DNA from: Pedobacter caeni
GTDB taxonomy: Bacteria > Bacteroidota > Bacteroidia > Sphingobacteriales > Sphingobacteriaceae
Assembly (NCBI RefSeq): GCF_900129215.1
Contig: NZ_FQUQ01000005.1
Span: forward strand, 1 to 64,000
DNA: 64,000 bases
Direction of reading: 5' to 3'
This document shows positions 8,092-18,215 of the stretch, in pieces. Positions within the stretch are counted from its first letter, which is position 1, and every line of letters begins with the position of its first letter. Under the pieces are notes generated by a model. It worked only from the letters and a program-made list of their open reading frames with translations. It was not told the DNA's origin and ran no database searches. The position numbers and the translations under genes are program-made.

Positions 8092-9984
8092 ATGAATAAC
8101 AACTTTATAACGGCAATATTTCTTAATTTATTTGTTTTTGTATTTACCTGCCATACTGGTGTGGCGCAGACGATGCCTGCCATTATTCCCGAGCCGGTAT
8201 CCTTAGTTCATGGTAAAGGTGTATTCGTGATTGACAAACAAACCTCTTTAATCATTGCCAAAGGCAACGCTGAACTGATCTCTTTGAGTAATCGTCTTAA
8301 GGAATGGATCAATATGCAAACGGGTCTTACGTTGCCTGTTAAAAACAATACAACGGGATCGGAACGCACTATCAGGCTATTGCTGAATCCGGCATTGAAA
8401 AAAACAGGCAATGACGAAGGTTATCAGTTATCCATTACTGATCAGGAAGTAAAGCTGGAAGCCAGCAAAGCAGCGGGCCTGTTTTATGGTTTACAAACGA
8501 TAAGGCAGTTGCTCAACCTTTCGGTCGAACAAAATAGCCAACAAAAGCAATATAGCCTGCAAGCCATGGAAATTGTTGATTATCCCCGCTTAAAATGGAG
8601 AGGCCTGATGCTGGATGTAAGTCGTCATTTCTTTTCAAAGGATTTTGTGAAAAAGTATATTGATGATATGGCCCGTTATAAATTCAACGTTTTTCACTGG
8701 CACCTGACCGACGACCAGGGATGGAGGATCGAAATCAAATCACTGCCCCGTTTAACGGAAGTGGGGGCCTGGCGTGTGCCGAGAACAGGACAATGGTGGT
8801 CGTATGAAGTGCCTCAAAAAGATGAAAAGACTACCTATGGCGGATATTATACGCAGGAGGATATTAAGGAAATCATTGCCTACGCAACCGAAAGACACAT
8901 TACTATTGTACCAGAAATCGATGTTCCAGGGCACTCACTGGCCGCTATTGCGAGTTATCCTTACCTGTCGGCAACAGGATATCTTTATCCGGTAAACCCT
9001 GGAAGCAAATTTTATGATATTGATGACAATACCTTAAACCCGGCAGACGAACGTGTGTATGCCTTTCTGGAGAAGGTATTTACAGAAGTCGCGGCTTTGT
9101 TTCCTGGAGATTATATTCACATTGGTGGTGATGAATGCACAAAAAAATTCTGGCAGCGTTCGGCTGTGGTGCAGGATTTTATGAAGGAAAAAGGGATAAA
9201 GACGGAACATGAACTGCAAAGCTATTTTATCAAAAGGGTAGAGAAGATCCTGAAAAAAAAGGAGAAAAGGTTAATTGGCTGGGATGAGATTCTGGAAGGT
9301 GGACTGGCTCCGGAGGCAATAGTGATGAGTTGGCGTGGTATGGAGGGAGGCATAGAATCCGCCAAACAAGGACATCAGGTGATTCTTACTCCTAATAACC
9401 ATACTTACTTAGATCTGTACCAGGGAGATCCGCTATTGGAACCGGATACTTATGATATGCTTCGTTTAAAAAACACTTACCAATGGAATCCAATTCCTCC
9501 TGGGGTAGACAGTACCCTGGTTTTGGGGGGACAAGGTAATTTGTGGACAGAGTCTGTACCCAGCGGCGGGCATGCCGAATACATGACATGGCCACGGTCT
9601 CTGGCATTATCTGAGGTATTTTGGTCGCCGGTGACAAAGCAAAACTGGACCTCTTTTCAGAAAAAAATAACACCCCATTTTAACATTCTGGATGCCGCAA
9701 AGATCAATTATTCCAAAGCCGCTTTTGATGTACTTGCAACCGCAAAGCTTGATCAGCAACAACAATTACTTGTTGATCTGGGCACAGATATCGATGGCCT
9801 GGATATTTACTATACACTGGACAATACCAATCCTGATGCTTCCGGCATCCGTTATAATGGAACACCGATAGTTATCCCTGGTAGCATCTATCAGTTAAGA
9901 GCACAATCGTTTAAAGGAAATACAGCGATGGGGAAATTGTTGATTGCACCTCGGGAAGCATTAGAAAAGAGAGCAAAAAAATAA
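8092..9984 (+). CDS. Secreted GH20 beta-N-acetylhexosaminidase
   Basis: 630 residues. Residues 1-25 form a signal peptide (ending GVAQ). Residues ~28-160 are the GH20 N-terminal domain (PAIIPEPVSLVHGKG), and ~165-520 the TIM barrel with RGLMLDVSRHFF, FHWHLTDDQGWR, EIDVPGHS and the catalytic pair D347-E348 in HIGGDECTKKFW. The last ~85 residues are a chitobiase/hexosaminidase C-terminal beta-module. The enzyme removes terminal beta-GlcNAc or GalNAc from glycans or chitooligosaccharides by substrate-assisted catalysis, in the periplasm or on the surface. It lies 546 bp upstream of PUL 1 and may supply it, but the gap carries its own regulatory sites, so co-transcription is unlikely. Confidence 0.95.
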   Translation: MNNNFITAIFLNLFVFVFTCHTGVAQTMPAIIPEPVSLVHGKGVFVIDKQTSLIIAKGNAELISLSNRLKEWINMQTGLTLPVKNNTTGSERTIRLLLNPALKKTGNDEGYQLSITDQEVKLEASKAAGLFYGLQTIRQLLNLSVEQNSQQKQYSLQAMEIVDYPRLKWRGLMLDVSRHFFSKDFVKKYIDDMARYKFNVFHWHLTDDQGWRIEIKSLPRLTEVGAWRVPRTGQWWSYEVPQKDEKTTYGGYYTQEDIKEIIAYATERHITIVPEIDVPGHSLAAIASYPYLSATGYLYPVNPGSKFYDIDDNTLNPADERVYAFLEKVFTEVAALFPGDYIHIGGDECTKKFWQRSAVVQDFMKEKGIKTEHELQSYFIKRVEKILKKKEKRLIGWDEILEGGLAPEAIVMSWRGMEGGIESAKQGHQVILTPNNHTYLDLYQGDPLLEPDTYDMLRLKNTYQWNPIPPGVDSTLVLGGQGNLWTESVPSGGHAEYMTWPRSLALSEVFWSPVTKQNWTSFQKKITPHFNILDAAKINYSKAAFDVLATAKLDQQQQLLVDLGTDIDGLDIYYTLDNTNPDASGIRYNGTPIVIPGSIYQLRAQSFKGNTAMGKLLIAPREALEKRAKK

Positions 9985-10072
9985 AACACAGCGTATCCCA
10001 TCGGTACCAGGAAAAGCTGCAATTAATAAAACAATTGCCCTAGGAATGTTAATGCTCCTTTTAGGAGGTGAA

Positions 10073-10082
10073 TGTATATACA
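10073..10082. promoter_or_regulatory. GntR/HutC-type operator candidate TGTATATACA
   Basis: Perfect palindrome (ATGTATATACAT over 12 bp) matching the GT-N-TA-N-AC core known for HutC-subfamily GntR regulators. It lies 89 bp after the GH20 gene. Confidence 0.5.
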
Positions 10083-10457
10083 TAAAATAATGGAACCAAT
10101 TATTTTATAGCTTTCAAGCCTTTGTTCGCATACCATATACGCTCTTTCGTTGTTTCTGATTTTGCTATTTCCTGGCTTTTGCCTATCCTCCGCTTAATTC
10201 AAAGGCCCGAAAATGAGTCCTGTTATTTCCCATCTGAAAATAACGACCTGTAACAACTGGATCTCAGCTTGTGCTTTTGATTTGTCATGAGAAATAGTAC
10301 AGGGGCTTCTATATGGAGTCAATCCAAAAATCTTCCATTCTTCTTATTGACTAATTAATTAACACTATGGTTACGCGGTGATGCATAGTGTTTAAGTCGT
10401 TAACAATCAGGCTAAATTATTTTTTTCTTTAAATATTTTGATGTTAAAATACTATTA

Positions 10458-10475
10458 TGTATATATGTATATACA
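10458..10475. promoter_or_regulatory. GntR/HutC-type operator candidate upstream of susC
   Basis: TGTATATACA at 10466-10475 is preceded by an overlapping half-like copy (TGTATATATG from 10458). It lies 56 bp before the susC start, where a repressor could block the promoter. A HutC-type GntR gene is present in the same locus at 19594-20325. Confidence 0.55.
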
Positions 10476-10530
10476 AACTCTTGCCTGAGGAGTTTTTGCT
10501 TGAACTGAACCAAACTAAACCAAATATATT

Positions 10531-13500
10531 ATGAACCAAAGTGTCTTTTTCTACAGAAGAGTGAAATACCTCTTTTGTGTTTTTTTACTAGGGATCAGTG
10601 TACAAACATCTATCGCTCAAACCGGCGGTCTTACCATCAGGGGTAAGGTAAAAGATGCAACTGGACTAGGAATACCAGGCGTGAGTGTTTTACTAAAGTA
10701 CAGTACTGCCGGATCCACCACAGACAGCGATGGTAATTATACCATTAAAGTAAATGATGCAAAAGGTATCCTTGTCTTTTCCTGCGTAGGGTACATCAAA
10801 ACAGAACTAAAAATTAACGGGTTGCAAAAGATAGATGCCCTATTGCAGGAAGATAAGAGCGAGTTAGATGAAGTCGTCGTTGTGGCTTACGGTCAGCAAA
10901 AGAAAGAGAGCATGGTGAGCTCCATCACTGCCATTAATCCTAAAGAACTAAAAGGGCCTACCAGTAACCTGACCACCATGCTTGCCGGCAGGTTATCGGG
11001 AGTGGTAGCCTATCAGCGGAGTGGAGAACCGGGTGCAGATAATGCGCAATTTTTTATTCGTGGCATCACCACGTTCGGCACGGGTAAAGTAGATCCGCTG
11101 ATCCTGATCGATGGTATGGAATCCACTTCGAATTCATTAGCCAGGTTACAACCCGACGATATTGCGGGTTTCTCGGTGCTGAAAGATGCAGCTGCATCTT
11201 CCCTGTATGGGGCAAGAGGGGCAAACGGAGTCGTTTTGGTGACCACAAAATCGGGTGCAGATGGGAAAACAAAGTTTAATGTCCGTGCGGAAAATTCCCT
11301 TTCCTCCAATACACAGAACTTTAAACTGGCCGATAACATTACGTATATGCAGCTGGCAAATGAATCGGTTTTGACGAGAAATCCACTTGGAGAATTGCCT
11401 TATCAGCAGAACAAAATCGACCGCACCATTGCAGGTGACAACCCCTTGCTTTATCCCAATAATGACTGGATTGATTTACTGATCAAAGATTACACCCTCA
11501 ATCAGAGGTTTAACCTGAACATGAGCGGAGGTGGGAAAGCGGCACAGTATTACATCTCGGGTACTTATAATGTAGATAATGGGGTTTTAAAGTCTGAAAA
11601 GGGAAATAATTTTGACAATAACATTAAACTCAAAAGCTACGAAGTCCGTTCAAACGTAAACGTCAAACTAACCCCAACCACAGAAGGGATCGTGAGAACG
11701 TCAGGTAGCTTTGACGATTATAGCGGACCGGTAGGTGGGGGAGCGAATATTTTTGCAGGAGCCATCGCCTCAAATCCAGTGAAGTTTCCGGCCATTTTCC
11801 CTGCTTCCGATTTACCCAATGTCGCTCATCCATTGTTTGGAAACTCGAAAGTGGACAATAGGGGAGAGCTGTTGTATTATAATCCATATGCAAATATGGT
11901 TTCCGGTTTTCAGCAGTCCAATTCTTCTGTTTTAAATGTACAGCTGGAAATTAAACAGGATTTGAAATTTCTTATTCCCGGCCTTAATGCCAGGATAATG
12001 GCTTATACACAACGGAATTCTTTTTTTAGCCTGAACAGGCAATACAGCCCCTTCTATTATGGAGCAGATGCCACAAGTACAGGAGGTGACCGATACAACC
12101 TGAGCCTGCTGAATGAGAAAACCGGGACAGAGTATTTAAACTATAATGAAGGACAGAAGGTATTAAATACCACCTCTTACGTAGAGGCCGCAGTGAATTA
12201 TAGCCAGACCTTTTCTGAAAAACATAGCATAGGAGGACTCCTGGTTGCCCAGATGCGGAATTACCTTACAGGCAATGCGGGTAACCTTCAGGCCTCTCTT
12301 CCTTTCCGAAACCAGGGCGTCTCAGGTAGATTTACCTATGGCTATGACAACAGGTATCTGCTCGAAGCAAACTTTGGACTGAACGGTTCAGAGCGTTTTG
12401 CTAAAAATCAACGCTATGGGTTTTTCCCTTCTATCGGGGTTGCCTGGAATGCTTCTAATGAGCCTTTTTTTGAGCCCTTAAAAAATACAGTGACCAAATT
12501 GAAATTCAGGGCCACCTATGGATTAGTGGGTAATGATCAGATTGGTGATGCCAAAGACCGCTTCTTCTATTTATCTAACGTGAATTTAACAGATGGGAAT
12601 CGCGGGGCCAGTTTTGGAACCAATTATGGCTATTCAAGAGATGGAGTCAGCATTTCAAGATATGCCAATGAAGCCATCACCTGGGAAAAAGCGAAGACAG
12701 TAAACATTGGGATGGACCTGAGCTTGTTCAGTAACATGAATATTATTGTGGATGTCTACAGGCAACGCCGGAGTAATATTTTAATGAACAGGAATTATAT
12801 TCCAACCACCATGGGCCTGGCTGCCGGTATACAAGCCAATGTAGGGGAAGCTGAAGGGCAGGGGATAGACCTTTCTATGGATTACAATAGGAATTTTGGC
12901 AACATGTGGCTGCAGGCAAGAGGAACATTTACCTATGCAACGAGTAAACTACTGGTCAATGAAGAACCCAATTATCCCGCCAATTTAGCCTATCTGTCCA
13001 GGGTTGGAAATTCCCTCGGGCAGAATTATGGACTCATTGCGGAAAGGTTATTTGTGGATGATGAAGAAGTGAAAAACTCTCCGGTACAGACCTTCGGAGA
13101 AGTAAAGGGCGGAGATATTAAATATAGAGATCTAAATGGTGATGGCCTGATCTCTTCTCTTGATTTTGCACCACTTGGTTTACCCTCCACTCCCGAAATC
13201 ATTTATGGATTTGGCTTGTCTGTAGGTTATAAAAACTTAGACATCAGTGGCTTCTTTCAGGGTTCTGCCAGGTCGTCTTTTTGGATTGATTCCCATAAAA
13301 TGACTCCTTTTGTATTGAACGGAGGTTATCAGAACGGTTTGTTGAAGGCCATTGCTGAAGATCACTGGTCTGAAGATAAAAGAGATCTTTATGCGTTCTG
13401 GCCCCGTTTAAGTCCGGGGATAAGTGCCAATAATACCCAGCCTTCCAGCTGGTGGATGCGTAATGGTTCCTTTTTGCGCTTAAAGACTGTTGAAATAGGC

Positions 13501-13680
13501 TATAACCTGTCCGGTAAATCATTAAGTAAAATCGGATTGGGCTCCATCAGGCTCTATGCAAATGCCAGCAACCTGTTTGTGAAAAGTAGTTTCAAATTGT
13601 GGGATCCGGAACAGGGTGGCAGTGGCTTAGGCTATCCGGTTCAAAAGGTATTCAACTTCGGACTAAATGTTCAATTCTAA
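10531..13680 (+). CDS. SusC/RagA-family TonB-linked outer membrane transporter (PUL 1)
   Basis: 1049 residues. Signal peptide to about residue 29 (SIAQ), then a carboxypeptidase-regulatory-like domain (LTIRGKVKDATGLGIPGVSV, about 34-115), the TonB-contact-like DEVVVVAYGQQKKE, a plug with MLAGRLSGVVAYQRSGEPG and VLKDAAASSLYGARGANGV, then the 22-strand barrel ending FGLNVQF. SusC proteins import oligosaccharides captured by SusD, using TonB energy. Unlike the SusC proteins of PULs 2 and 3, it has no STN domain, so it should not signal to an anti-sigma factor; this agrees with the GntR regulator of this locus. First gene of a probable operon with SusD, two lipoproteins and a glycosidase. Confidence 0.96.
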   Translation: MNQSVFFYRRVKYLFCVFLLGISVQTSIAQTGGLTIRGKVKDATGLGIPGVSVLLKYSTAGSTTDSDGNYTIKVNDAKGILVFSCVGYIKTELKINGLQKIDALLQEDKSELDEVVVVAYGQQKKESMVSSITAINPKELKGPTSNLTTMLAGRLSGVVAYQRSGEPGADNAQFFIRGITTFGTGKVDPLILIDGMESTSNSLARLQPDDIAGFSVLKDAAASSLYGARGANGVVLVTTKSGADGKTKFNVRAENSLSSNTQNFKLADNITYMQLANESVLTRNPLGELPYQQNKIDRTIAGDNPLLYPNNDWIDLLIKDYTLNQRFNLNMSGGGKAAQYYISGTYNVDNGVLKSEKGNNFDNNIKLKSYEVRSNVNVKLTPTTEGIVRTSGSFDDYSGPVGGGANIFAGAIASNPVKFPAIFPASDLPNVAHPLFGNSKVDNRGELLYYNPYANMVSGFQQSNSSVLNVQLEIKQDLKFLIPGLNARIMAYTQRNSFFSLNRQYSPFYYGADATSTGGDRYNLSLLNEKTGTEYLNYNEGQKVLNTTSYVEAAVNYSQTFSEKHSIGGLLVAQMRNYLTGNAGNLQASLPFRNQGVSGRFTYGYDNRYLLEANFGLNGSERFAKNQRYGFFPSIGVAWNASNEPFFEPLKNTVTKLKFRATYGLVGNDQIGDAKDRFFYLSNVNLTDGNRGASFGTNYGYSRDGVSISRYANEAITWEKAKTVNIGMDLSLFSNMNIIVDVYRQRRSNILMNRNYIPTTMGLAAGIQANVGEAEGQGIDLSMDYNRNFGNMWLQARGTFTYATSKLLVNEEPNYPANLAYLSRVGNSLGQNYGLIAERLFVDDEEVKNSPVQTFGEVKGGDIKYRDLNGDGLISSLDFAPLGLPSTPEIIYGFGLSVGYKNLDISGFFQGSARSSFWIDSHKMTPFVLNGGYQNGLLKAIAEDHWSEDKRDLYAFWPRLSPGISANNTQPSSWWMRNGSFLRLKTVEIGYNLSGKSLSKIGLGSIRLYANASNLFVKSSFKLWDPEQGGSGLGYPVQKVFNFGLNVQF

Positions 13681-13775
13681 TTCAATTATGAAAATCCGAT
13701 ATGAAACCATCATAAGCATACTGCTTACAAAAAGCAATGAAACGCTTATGATCGCTTCATGATCATTAAAAAAAT

Positions 13776-15695
13776 ATGCTGATGAAAACATATAATACTT
13801 GCCTGACCTTTTCAGTGCTGTTGCTGATCCTGATGCTAAGCTCTTGTAAGAGAGGTTTCCTGGACGTAGTTCCGGATAATGTGGCGACCATAGACCATGC
13901 TTTTGCCAATCGTAATGAAGCGGAGAAATTTTTATTCACCTGTTATTCAGATTTGCCACAGGAAGGACATCCGGAAACAAATCCGGGAATGAATGCCGGT
14001 GACGAGCATTGGATCTATTGGCCAATGTCTACGAGTGAGGATTTCTGGAACCTGGCTCCTTATAACATTGCAAGAGGACTTCAGAATAAGAATGAACCGG
14101 AGTTGAATTATTGGGATAGTTACAGCCAAAGATCGTTGTTTCAGGGAATTAGAAACTGTAATATATTTCTTGAAAATGTGGGCCGGGTAAAAGACCTGGA
14201 ACCTTATGTCAAAGACCGCTGGGTGGGGGAAGCGAAATTTTTGAAAGCCTATCTCCATTGGTATTTGTTCCGCATGTATGGACCTATCCCGATCATCGAT
14301 AAGAATTTGCCCATCACTGCCTCACCGGAAGAAGTCAAAGTAAGTCGTCAGCCGGTAGACTCTGTAGTAAACTATATCGCTAACCTGTTAGATGAAGCGG
14401 CCTCCGGAGAAGGAAGTGCAGGCCTGCCTGATAAAATTTTAAACTTAACCACCGAACTGGGTAGAATTACGAAGCCAGCAGCATTGGCGATAAAAGCAAG
14501 GCTGCTGGTTACTGCAGCCAGTCCGCTGTTCAATGGAAATACAGATTTAAGTAATTTCAAAAATCACGATCAAAAACAATTATTTAATTCGGTTTATGAC
14601 CCTAGAAAATGGACCAGAGCTGCTGAGGCCTGTAGGGTGGCTGTTCTTGCTGCGCAGAATGCAGGGGTAAAACTGTATCGCTTTAGTTCTCCAACAAACG
14701 CAGTGGATGAAGCAACGAAAATCGAAATGAGCATCAGGAATGCGGTATGTGAGAAATGGAATTCGGAACTCATCTGGGGAACAACGACCAGGCCGGAGGA
14801 CACCAGAGTGACGCAGTTGTATGCCTGCCCACAGCTGGACCCAAAGGCGATTAACCTGCAGCTGAAGGGCCAGCTGGCACCGACCATGAAAATGGCTGAA
14901 TTGTTCTATACAGAAAATGGGGTACCTATTAATGAAGATAAAACCTGGGACTATGCCAACCGGTTCAACCTCAGAACCAGTACCACTGCTGACCTGGGGA
15001 TACAAAACGGATATCAGTCTGTAGGCCTGCATTTCGATAGGGAGCCAAGGTTTTATGCTGATATGGCATTTGATGGTTCCAAATGGTTTATGCAAAACGG
15101 AACTTTTAACATCCAGAGTAAGTCGGGCCAATTCGGCGGAAAGAAACAAAGCCGTATATTTTCTGTAACAGGCTATTACAATAAAAAACTAGTGAACTGG
15201 AACATGGTGATCAGCACTACAGCAGTAGTTGTGGAGTCTTATCCATGGCCGGTGATGCGCCTGGCAGACCTTTACCTGCTGTATGCGGAAGCTTTAAATG
15301 AGACGGATAACAAGGGCCTGGCTTTGGAATACCTCAACATGATCAGAGATCGTGCAGGACTGAAATCCGTAGAAAGCTCATGGACCAACTTTTCAACCAA
15401 TCCTGGTAAATATGCGGATAAAACAGGGCTGAGAGAGATCATCCGCCAGGAGCGTTTAATTGAAATGGCGTTCGAAGGTAGTCGTTTCTGGGACCTGAAA
15501 CGCTGGAAATTAGCGGGTGTTGTCCTGAATGAACCCATCTATGGCTGGGATGTGATCAGGTCCAGTTATGCCGATTACAACAGAAGAGTATTGCTGTTTA
15601 ACCAGAGTTTCAACAGCCCCAGAGATTATTTCTGGCCAATAAAAGACAACAATCTATTGGTAAACCCTAATCTGGTTCAAAACCCGGGATGGTAA
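13776..15695 (+). CDS. SusD/RagB-family glycan-binding lipoprotein (PUL 1)
   Basis: 639 residues, on the long side for SusD. Lipoprotein signal with lipobox LSSC followed by KRGFLDVVPDN. TPR-type helical core includes FLKAYLHWYLFRMYGPIPII and LADLYLLYAEALNE; the C-terminal part has IIRQERLIEMAFEGSRFWDLKRWK and ends LVQNPGW, all standard for the family. It caps the SusC barrel and binds the oligosaccharide. It starts 95 bp after susC. An ATG two codons later (13782) is equally possible. Confidence 0.96.
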   Translation: MLMKTYNTCLTFSVLLLILMLSSCKRGFLDVVPDNVATIDHAFANRNEAEKFLFTCYSDLPQEGHPETNPGMNAGDEHWIYWPMSTSEDFWNLAPYNIARGLQNKNEPELNYWDSYSQRSLFQGIRNCNIFLENVGRVKDLEPYVKDRWVGEAKFLKAYLHWYLFRMYGPIPIIDKNLPITASPEEVKVSRQPVDSVVNYIANLLDEAASGEGSAGLPDKILNLTTELGRITKPAALAIKARLLVTAASPLFNGNTDLSNFKNHDQKQLFNSVYDPRKWTRAAEACRVAVLAAQNAGVKLYRFSSPTNAVDEATKIEMSIRNAVCEKWNSELIWGTTTRPEDTRVTQLYACPQLDPKAINLQLKGQLAPTMKMAELFYTENGVPINEDKTWDYANRFNLRTSTTADLGIQNGYQSVGLHFDREPRFYADMAFDGSKWFMQNGTFNIQSKSGQFGGKKQSRIFSVTGYYNKKLVNWNMVISTTAVVVESYPWPVMRLADLYLLYAEALNETDNKGLALEYLNMIRDRAGLKSVESSWTNFSTNPGKYADKTGLREIIRQERLIEMAFEGSRFWDLKRWKLAGVVLNEPIYGWDVIRSSYADYNRRVLLFNQSFNSPRDYFWPIKDNNLLVNPNLVQNPGW

Positions 15696-15745
15696 CTGCA
15701 AGGGGAAAGAACTGAATTTAAATGATTAATCAAAAAGAAACAAAA

Positions 15746-16921
15746 ATGAAACGATTAATATATATGCTGGGCCTGGGGCTGTTATTGATGATAACAGTTG
15801 AAGCCTGTAAGGAAACAGAAGTAGGCACCATTGTAAAGGACGATAAGCAAGCCCCGGGGCCGCTAAGCAATGCAGTAGTGGAGAACTTAAACGGAGCGGC
15901 AAAAATAACTTTTAGTCTGCCTGGCGATAAAGATCTGCTCTATGTAAGAGCGGTTTATACGAATAAACGAGGTGTAGTCTGGGAAACCAAGGTAAGTCGC
16001 TACCTGAATAACCTCACACTGGAAGGTTTTGGAGATTCAGATGTTTACGAAGCAAAATTGTATGCAGTAGATAAGAGTGAAAATGAATCTGTGCCCTTAA
16101 TTGTAAAAGTACATCCTAAAACACCTCCTTTTGTGCTGGTCAAGGACCGGCTTAAAACCCGCTCAGTCTTCGGAGGGATCAGTGTTGATTATGAGAATGA
16201 CTCAGAAGCCAATATTGCAATAGTCGTGTTGGCGAATGACCGTCTGGGCAACTTTGTTCCCATCAGGACATTTAATACAAGATCCAAAACTGGTGATTTT
16301 AGTGCAAGGGATCTCCCTTCGGTGGATACTAAATTCGGGCTCTTTGTGCGGGACAGATGGGGCAATTTGTCGGATACCACTTATGTAACCCTAAAACCAC
16401 TATTTGAAGTTAAGCTCGATAAATCGAAAATGAAGGGCCTGATCCTGCCTACTGATGCGCGTGTTTTCCCCGGGAATAGTATTGATGCTCTTTTTAACGA
16501 CGATGTCAGTAACAATACCTATTATCATTCTACTGATGTTGATGGGATTCCACAGTGGTTTACCTATGATATGGGACAAACCGTGAAATTAAGCCGACTG
16601 TCCTGGTTCATGAGGCAGGGTTGGTATTTTATGCTTCACAATCCGAGAAATGTAGAAATCTGGGGCTCGAATAACCCACCTACGGACGGAAGTTACAACA
16701 ACTGGGTCTTGTTAACCACTCATGAACAGATTAAACCTTCAGGCCTGCCATACGGGCAAAACTCCAATGCAGATGTTGAGGCGGCTAATCTTGGTGAAAC
16801 GGTTCTTTTTCCAATAGAAGCGCCTGCGGTACGGTACATCAGGTTTAAAACACTAAGGAATTGGTCTGGTGGTTCTTATGTGAATTTTACGGAGATCACC
16901 ATGTGGGGCAATCCACAATAA
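15746..16921 (+). CDS. DUF4959/DUF5126/DUF5000-type surface lipoprotein
   Basis: 391 residues from ATG 15746 (an in-frame ATG at 15722 would add eight residues before the lipoprotein signal; the A-rich stretch before 15746 and the signal peptide favour the later start). Lipobox near TVEAC. About residues 30-120 and 120-220 are Ig/Fn3-like modules (QAPGPLSNAVVENLNGAAKI; VFGGISVDYENDSEANIAIV), and the C-terminal ~150 residues are a discoidin-like beta-sandwich with WFTYDMGQTVKLSRLSWF and PAVRYIRFKTLRNWSGG. This architecture recurs downstream of susD as a surface glycan-binding protein. It starts 50 bp after susD, and the next gene has the same C-terminal domain. Confidence 0.85.
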   Translation: MKRLIYMLGLGLLLMITVEACKETEVGTIVKDDKQAPGPLSNAVVENLNGAAKITFSLPGDKDLLYVRAVYTNKRGVVWETKVSRYLNNLTLEGFGDSDVYEAKLYAVDKSENESVPLIVKVHPKTPPFVLVKDRLKTRSVFGGISVDYENDSEANIAIVVLANDRLGNFVPIRTFNTRSKTGDFSARDLPSVDTKFGLFVRDRWGNLSDTTYVTLKPLFEVKLDKSKMKGLILPTDARVFPGNSIDALFNDDVSNNTYYHSTDVDGIPQWFTYDMGQTVKLSRLSWFMRQGWYFMLHNPRNVEIWGSNNPPTDGSYNNWVLLTTHEQIKPSGLPYGQNSNADVEAANLGETVLFPIEAPAVRYIRFKTLRNWSGGSYVNFTEITMWGNPQ

Positions 16922-16957
16922 TACAGGTATAATATTAATTAGCTAATCAAAGAAATT

Positions 16958-18178
16958 ATGAAACCATCAAAAAACAATGATATACTGATGAAATATATGG
17001 TTGTTTGTTTTCTTGTTGTTACAGTCGCCTGTTTGAGCTCCTGTGCAAAAGAAGATGATTATAAAAAAGCAACCAAAAACGGAGAGATTTACTATCCGGG
17101 CAGGGCCGACTCTGTGACGGTATATGGAGGAAACAGAAGGGTTCAGCTGCGTATTGAATTGGGAAATGATCCATTGATCACTAAAGTAAAAGCCTTTTGG
17201 AACAACAATGCGGATTCTGTAGAAATGAAGGTGGTAAAGAAAAATGGGAAAGAGGTGGTAAATATGCTGATCGACAACCTTAACCAGGGAACTTATAATT
17301 TTAGTGTCTATACTTATACCAGTGACAATGCCAGATCTGTGGTTAAAAATACATCGGGTATGGTATATGGGGAGAACTACCTGAAAACACTTTCTAACCG
17401 GACGATTAAGTTGATGGCCCTTTCTCTGGATGGAAATAAAACGGTCATAGATTGGAACGGGGCAATTGCCGGTGAAAAATCCATAGAACTGAAATACCTG
17501 GATAACGACGGACTGGCTAAAACCCTGATCATTCCTGGGGGGACCATGAAAACCGAATTGTCTGGTTATCAGGAGGGCAGTAAGCTGACTTACAGGTCGG
17601 TGTACCTTCCTGAAGTCAATGCAATAGATGAGTTTTCAGTGGGGTATACTGAAGTGGTGTTGCCAGTATTTGAACGACAGGCGGACAAATCTAAATTCAG
17701 GGAATATATCCTTCCTGGTGATGCCAGGGATGCCCATGGCTGGAAAATGACCAATTTATGGAATGAAGACTACAACCCAAAGGGCTTTGCGACCACAAAT
17801 GGTATACCCCAATGGTTTACTTTTGATATGGGCACCTCAGTTTCCCTCAGCAGGTTTAAAACCTGGCAGTCTAACGACCGGCTTTACAGGGCGGAGAATG
17901 TCAGGAAATTTGAAATTTGGGGAAGTGATGCTCCGAATCCAGACGGATCATGGACAAGCTGGACAAAACTGCTGACCTGCGAGTCGCTGAAACCCTCAGG
18001 CTTACCAGGTACAGAATCTAATGCGATCGATGAGGCTTATGCCAGGGCAGGTGAGGAATTTATCTTTCCTGAGGGCTTGCCAAAGCTGAGGTACATCCGT
18101 ATTAAAGTACTTGAAACCTGGGGCGGAGCTGATTTTATGACAATGGCAGAACTCACTTTCTGGACCAAAGACCGATAA
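16958..18178 (+). CDS. DUF4998/DUF5000-type surface lipoprotein
   Basis: 406 residues with lipobox LSSC at ~26-29. The N-terminal part (GEIYYPGRADSVTVYGGNRR and ELGNDPLITKVKAFWNNNAD) matches DUF4998-type modules; the C-terminal ~160 residues are a discoidin-like domain (WFTFDMGTSVSLSRFKTW; KFEIWGSDAPNPDGSW; KLRYIRIKVLETWGGADFM). That C-terminus is clearly homologous to the preceding gene, down to IPQWFT-DMG, L-P-DAR and IKPSGLP/LKPSGLP segments, while the N-termini differ. Probably a second surface glycan-binding protein of PUL 1. The 36-bp spacing on each side implies one operon. Confidence 0.85.
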   Translation: MKPSKNNDILMKYMVVCFLVVTVACLSSCAKEDDYKKATKNGEIYYPGRADSVTVYGGNRRVQLRIELGNDPLITKVKAFWNNNADSVEMKVVKKNGKEVVNMLIDNLNQGTYNFSVYTYTSDNARSVVKNTSGMVYGENYLKTLSNRTIKLMALSLDGNKTVIDWNGAIAGEKSIELKYLDNDGLAKTLIIPGGTMKTELSGYQEGSKLTYRSVYLPEVNAIDEFSVGYTEVVLPVFERQADKSKFREYILPGDARDAHGWKMTNLWNEDYNPKGFATTNGIPQWFTFDMGTSVSLSRFKTWQSNDRLYRAENVRKFEIWGSDAPNPDGSWTSWTKLLTCESLKPSGLPGTESNAIDEAYARAGEEFIFPEGLPKLRYIRIKVLETWGGADFMTMAELTFWTKDR

Positions 18179-18215
18179 TTTTGAAACTATTTTATCCATA
18201 TAAAACCACACACAA

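Larger units (their letters stand above)
9985..10530 (+). promoter_or_regulatory. Long regulatory intergenic region before PUL 1
   Basis: 546 bp with no convincing gene on either strand. It contains two TGTATATACA palindromes (10073-10082 and 10466-10475), an AT-rich hairpin directly after the first (AAAATAATGG, then CCAATTATTTT), and a 9-bp inverted repeat AACACTATG / CATAGTGTT at 10361-10369 and 10384-10392. The last bases before susC carry the A/C-rich AACCAAACTAAACCAAAT leader seen before other starts in this genome. No perfect TAnnTTTG promoter box was found, only near matches such as AATATTTTG near 10431. Confidence 0.6.
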
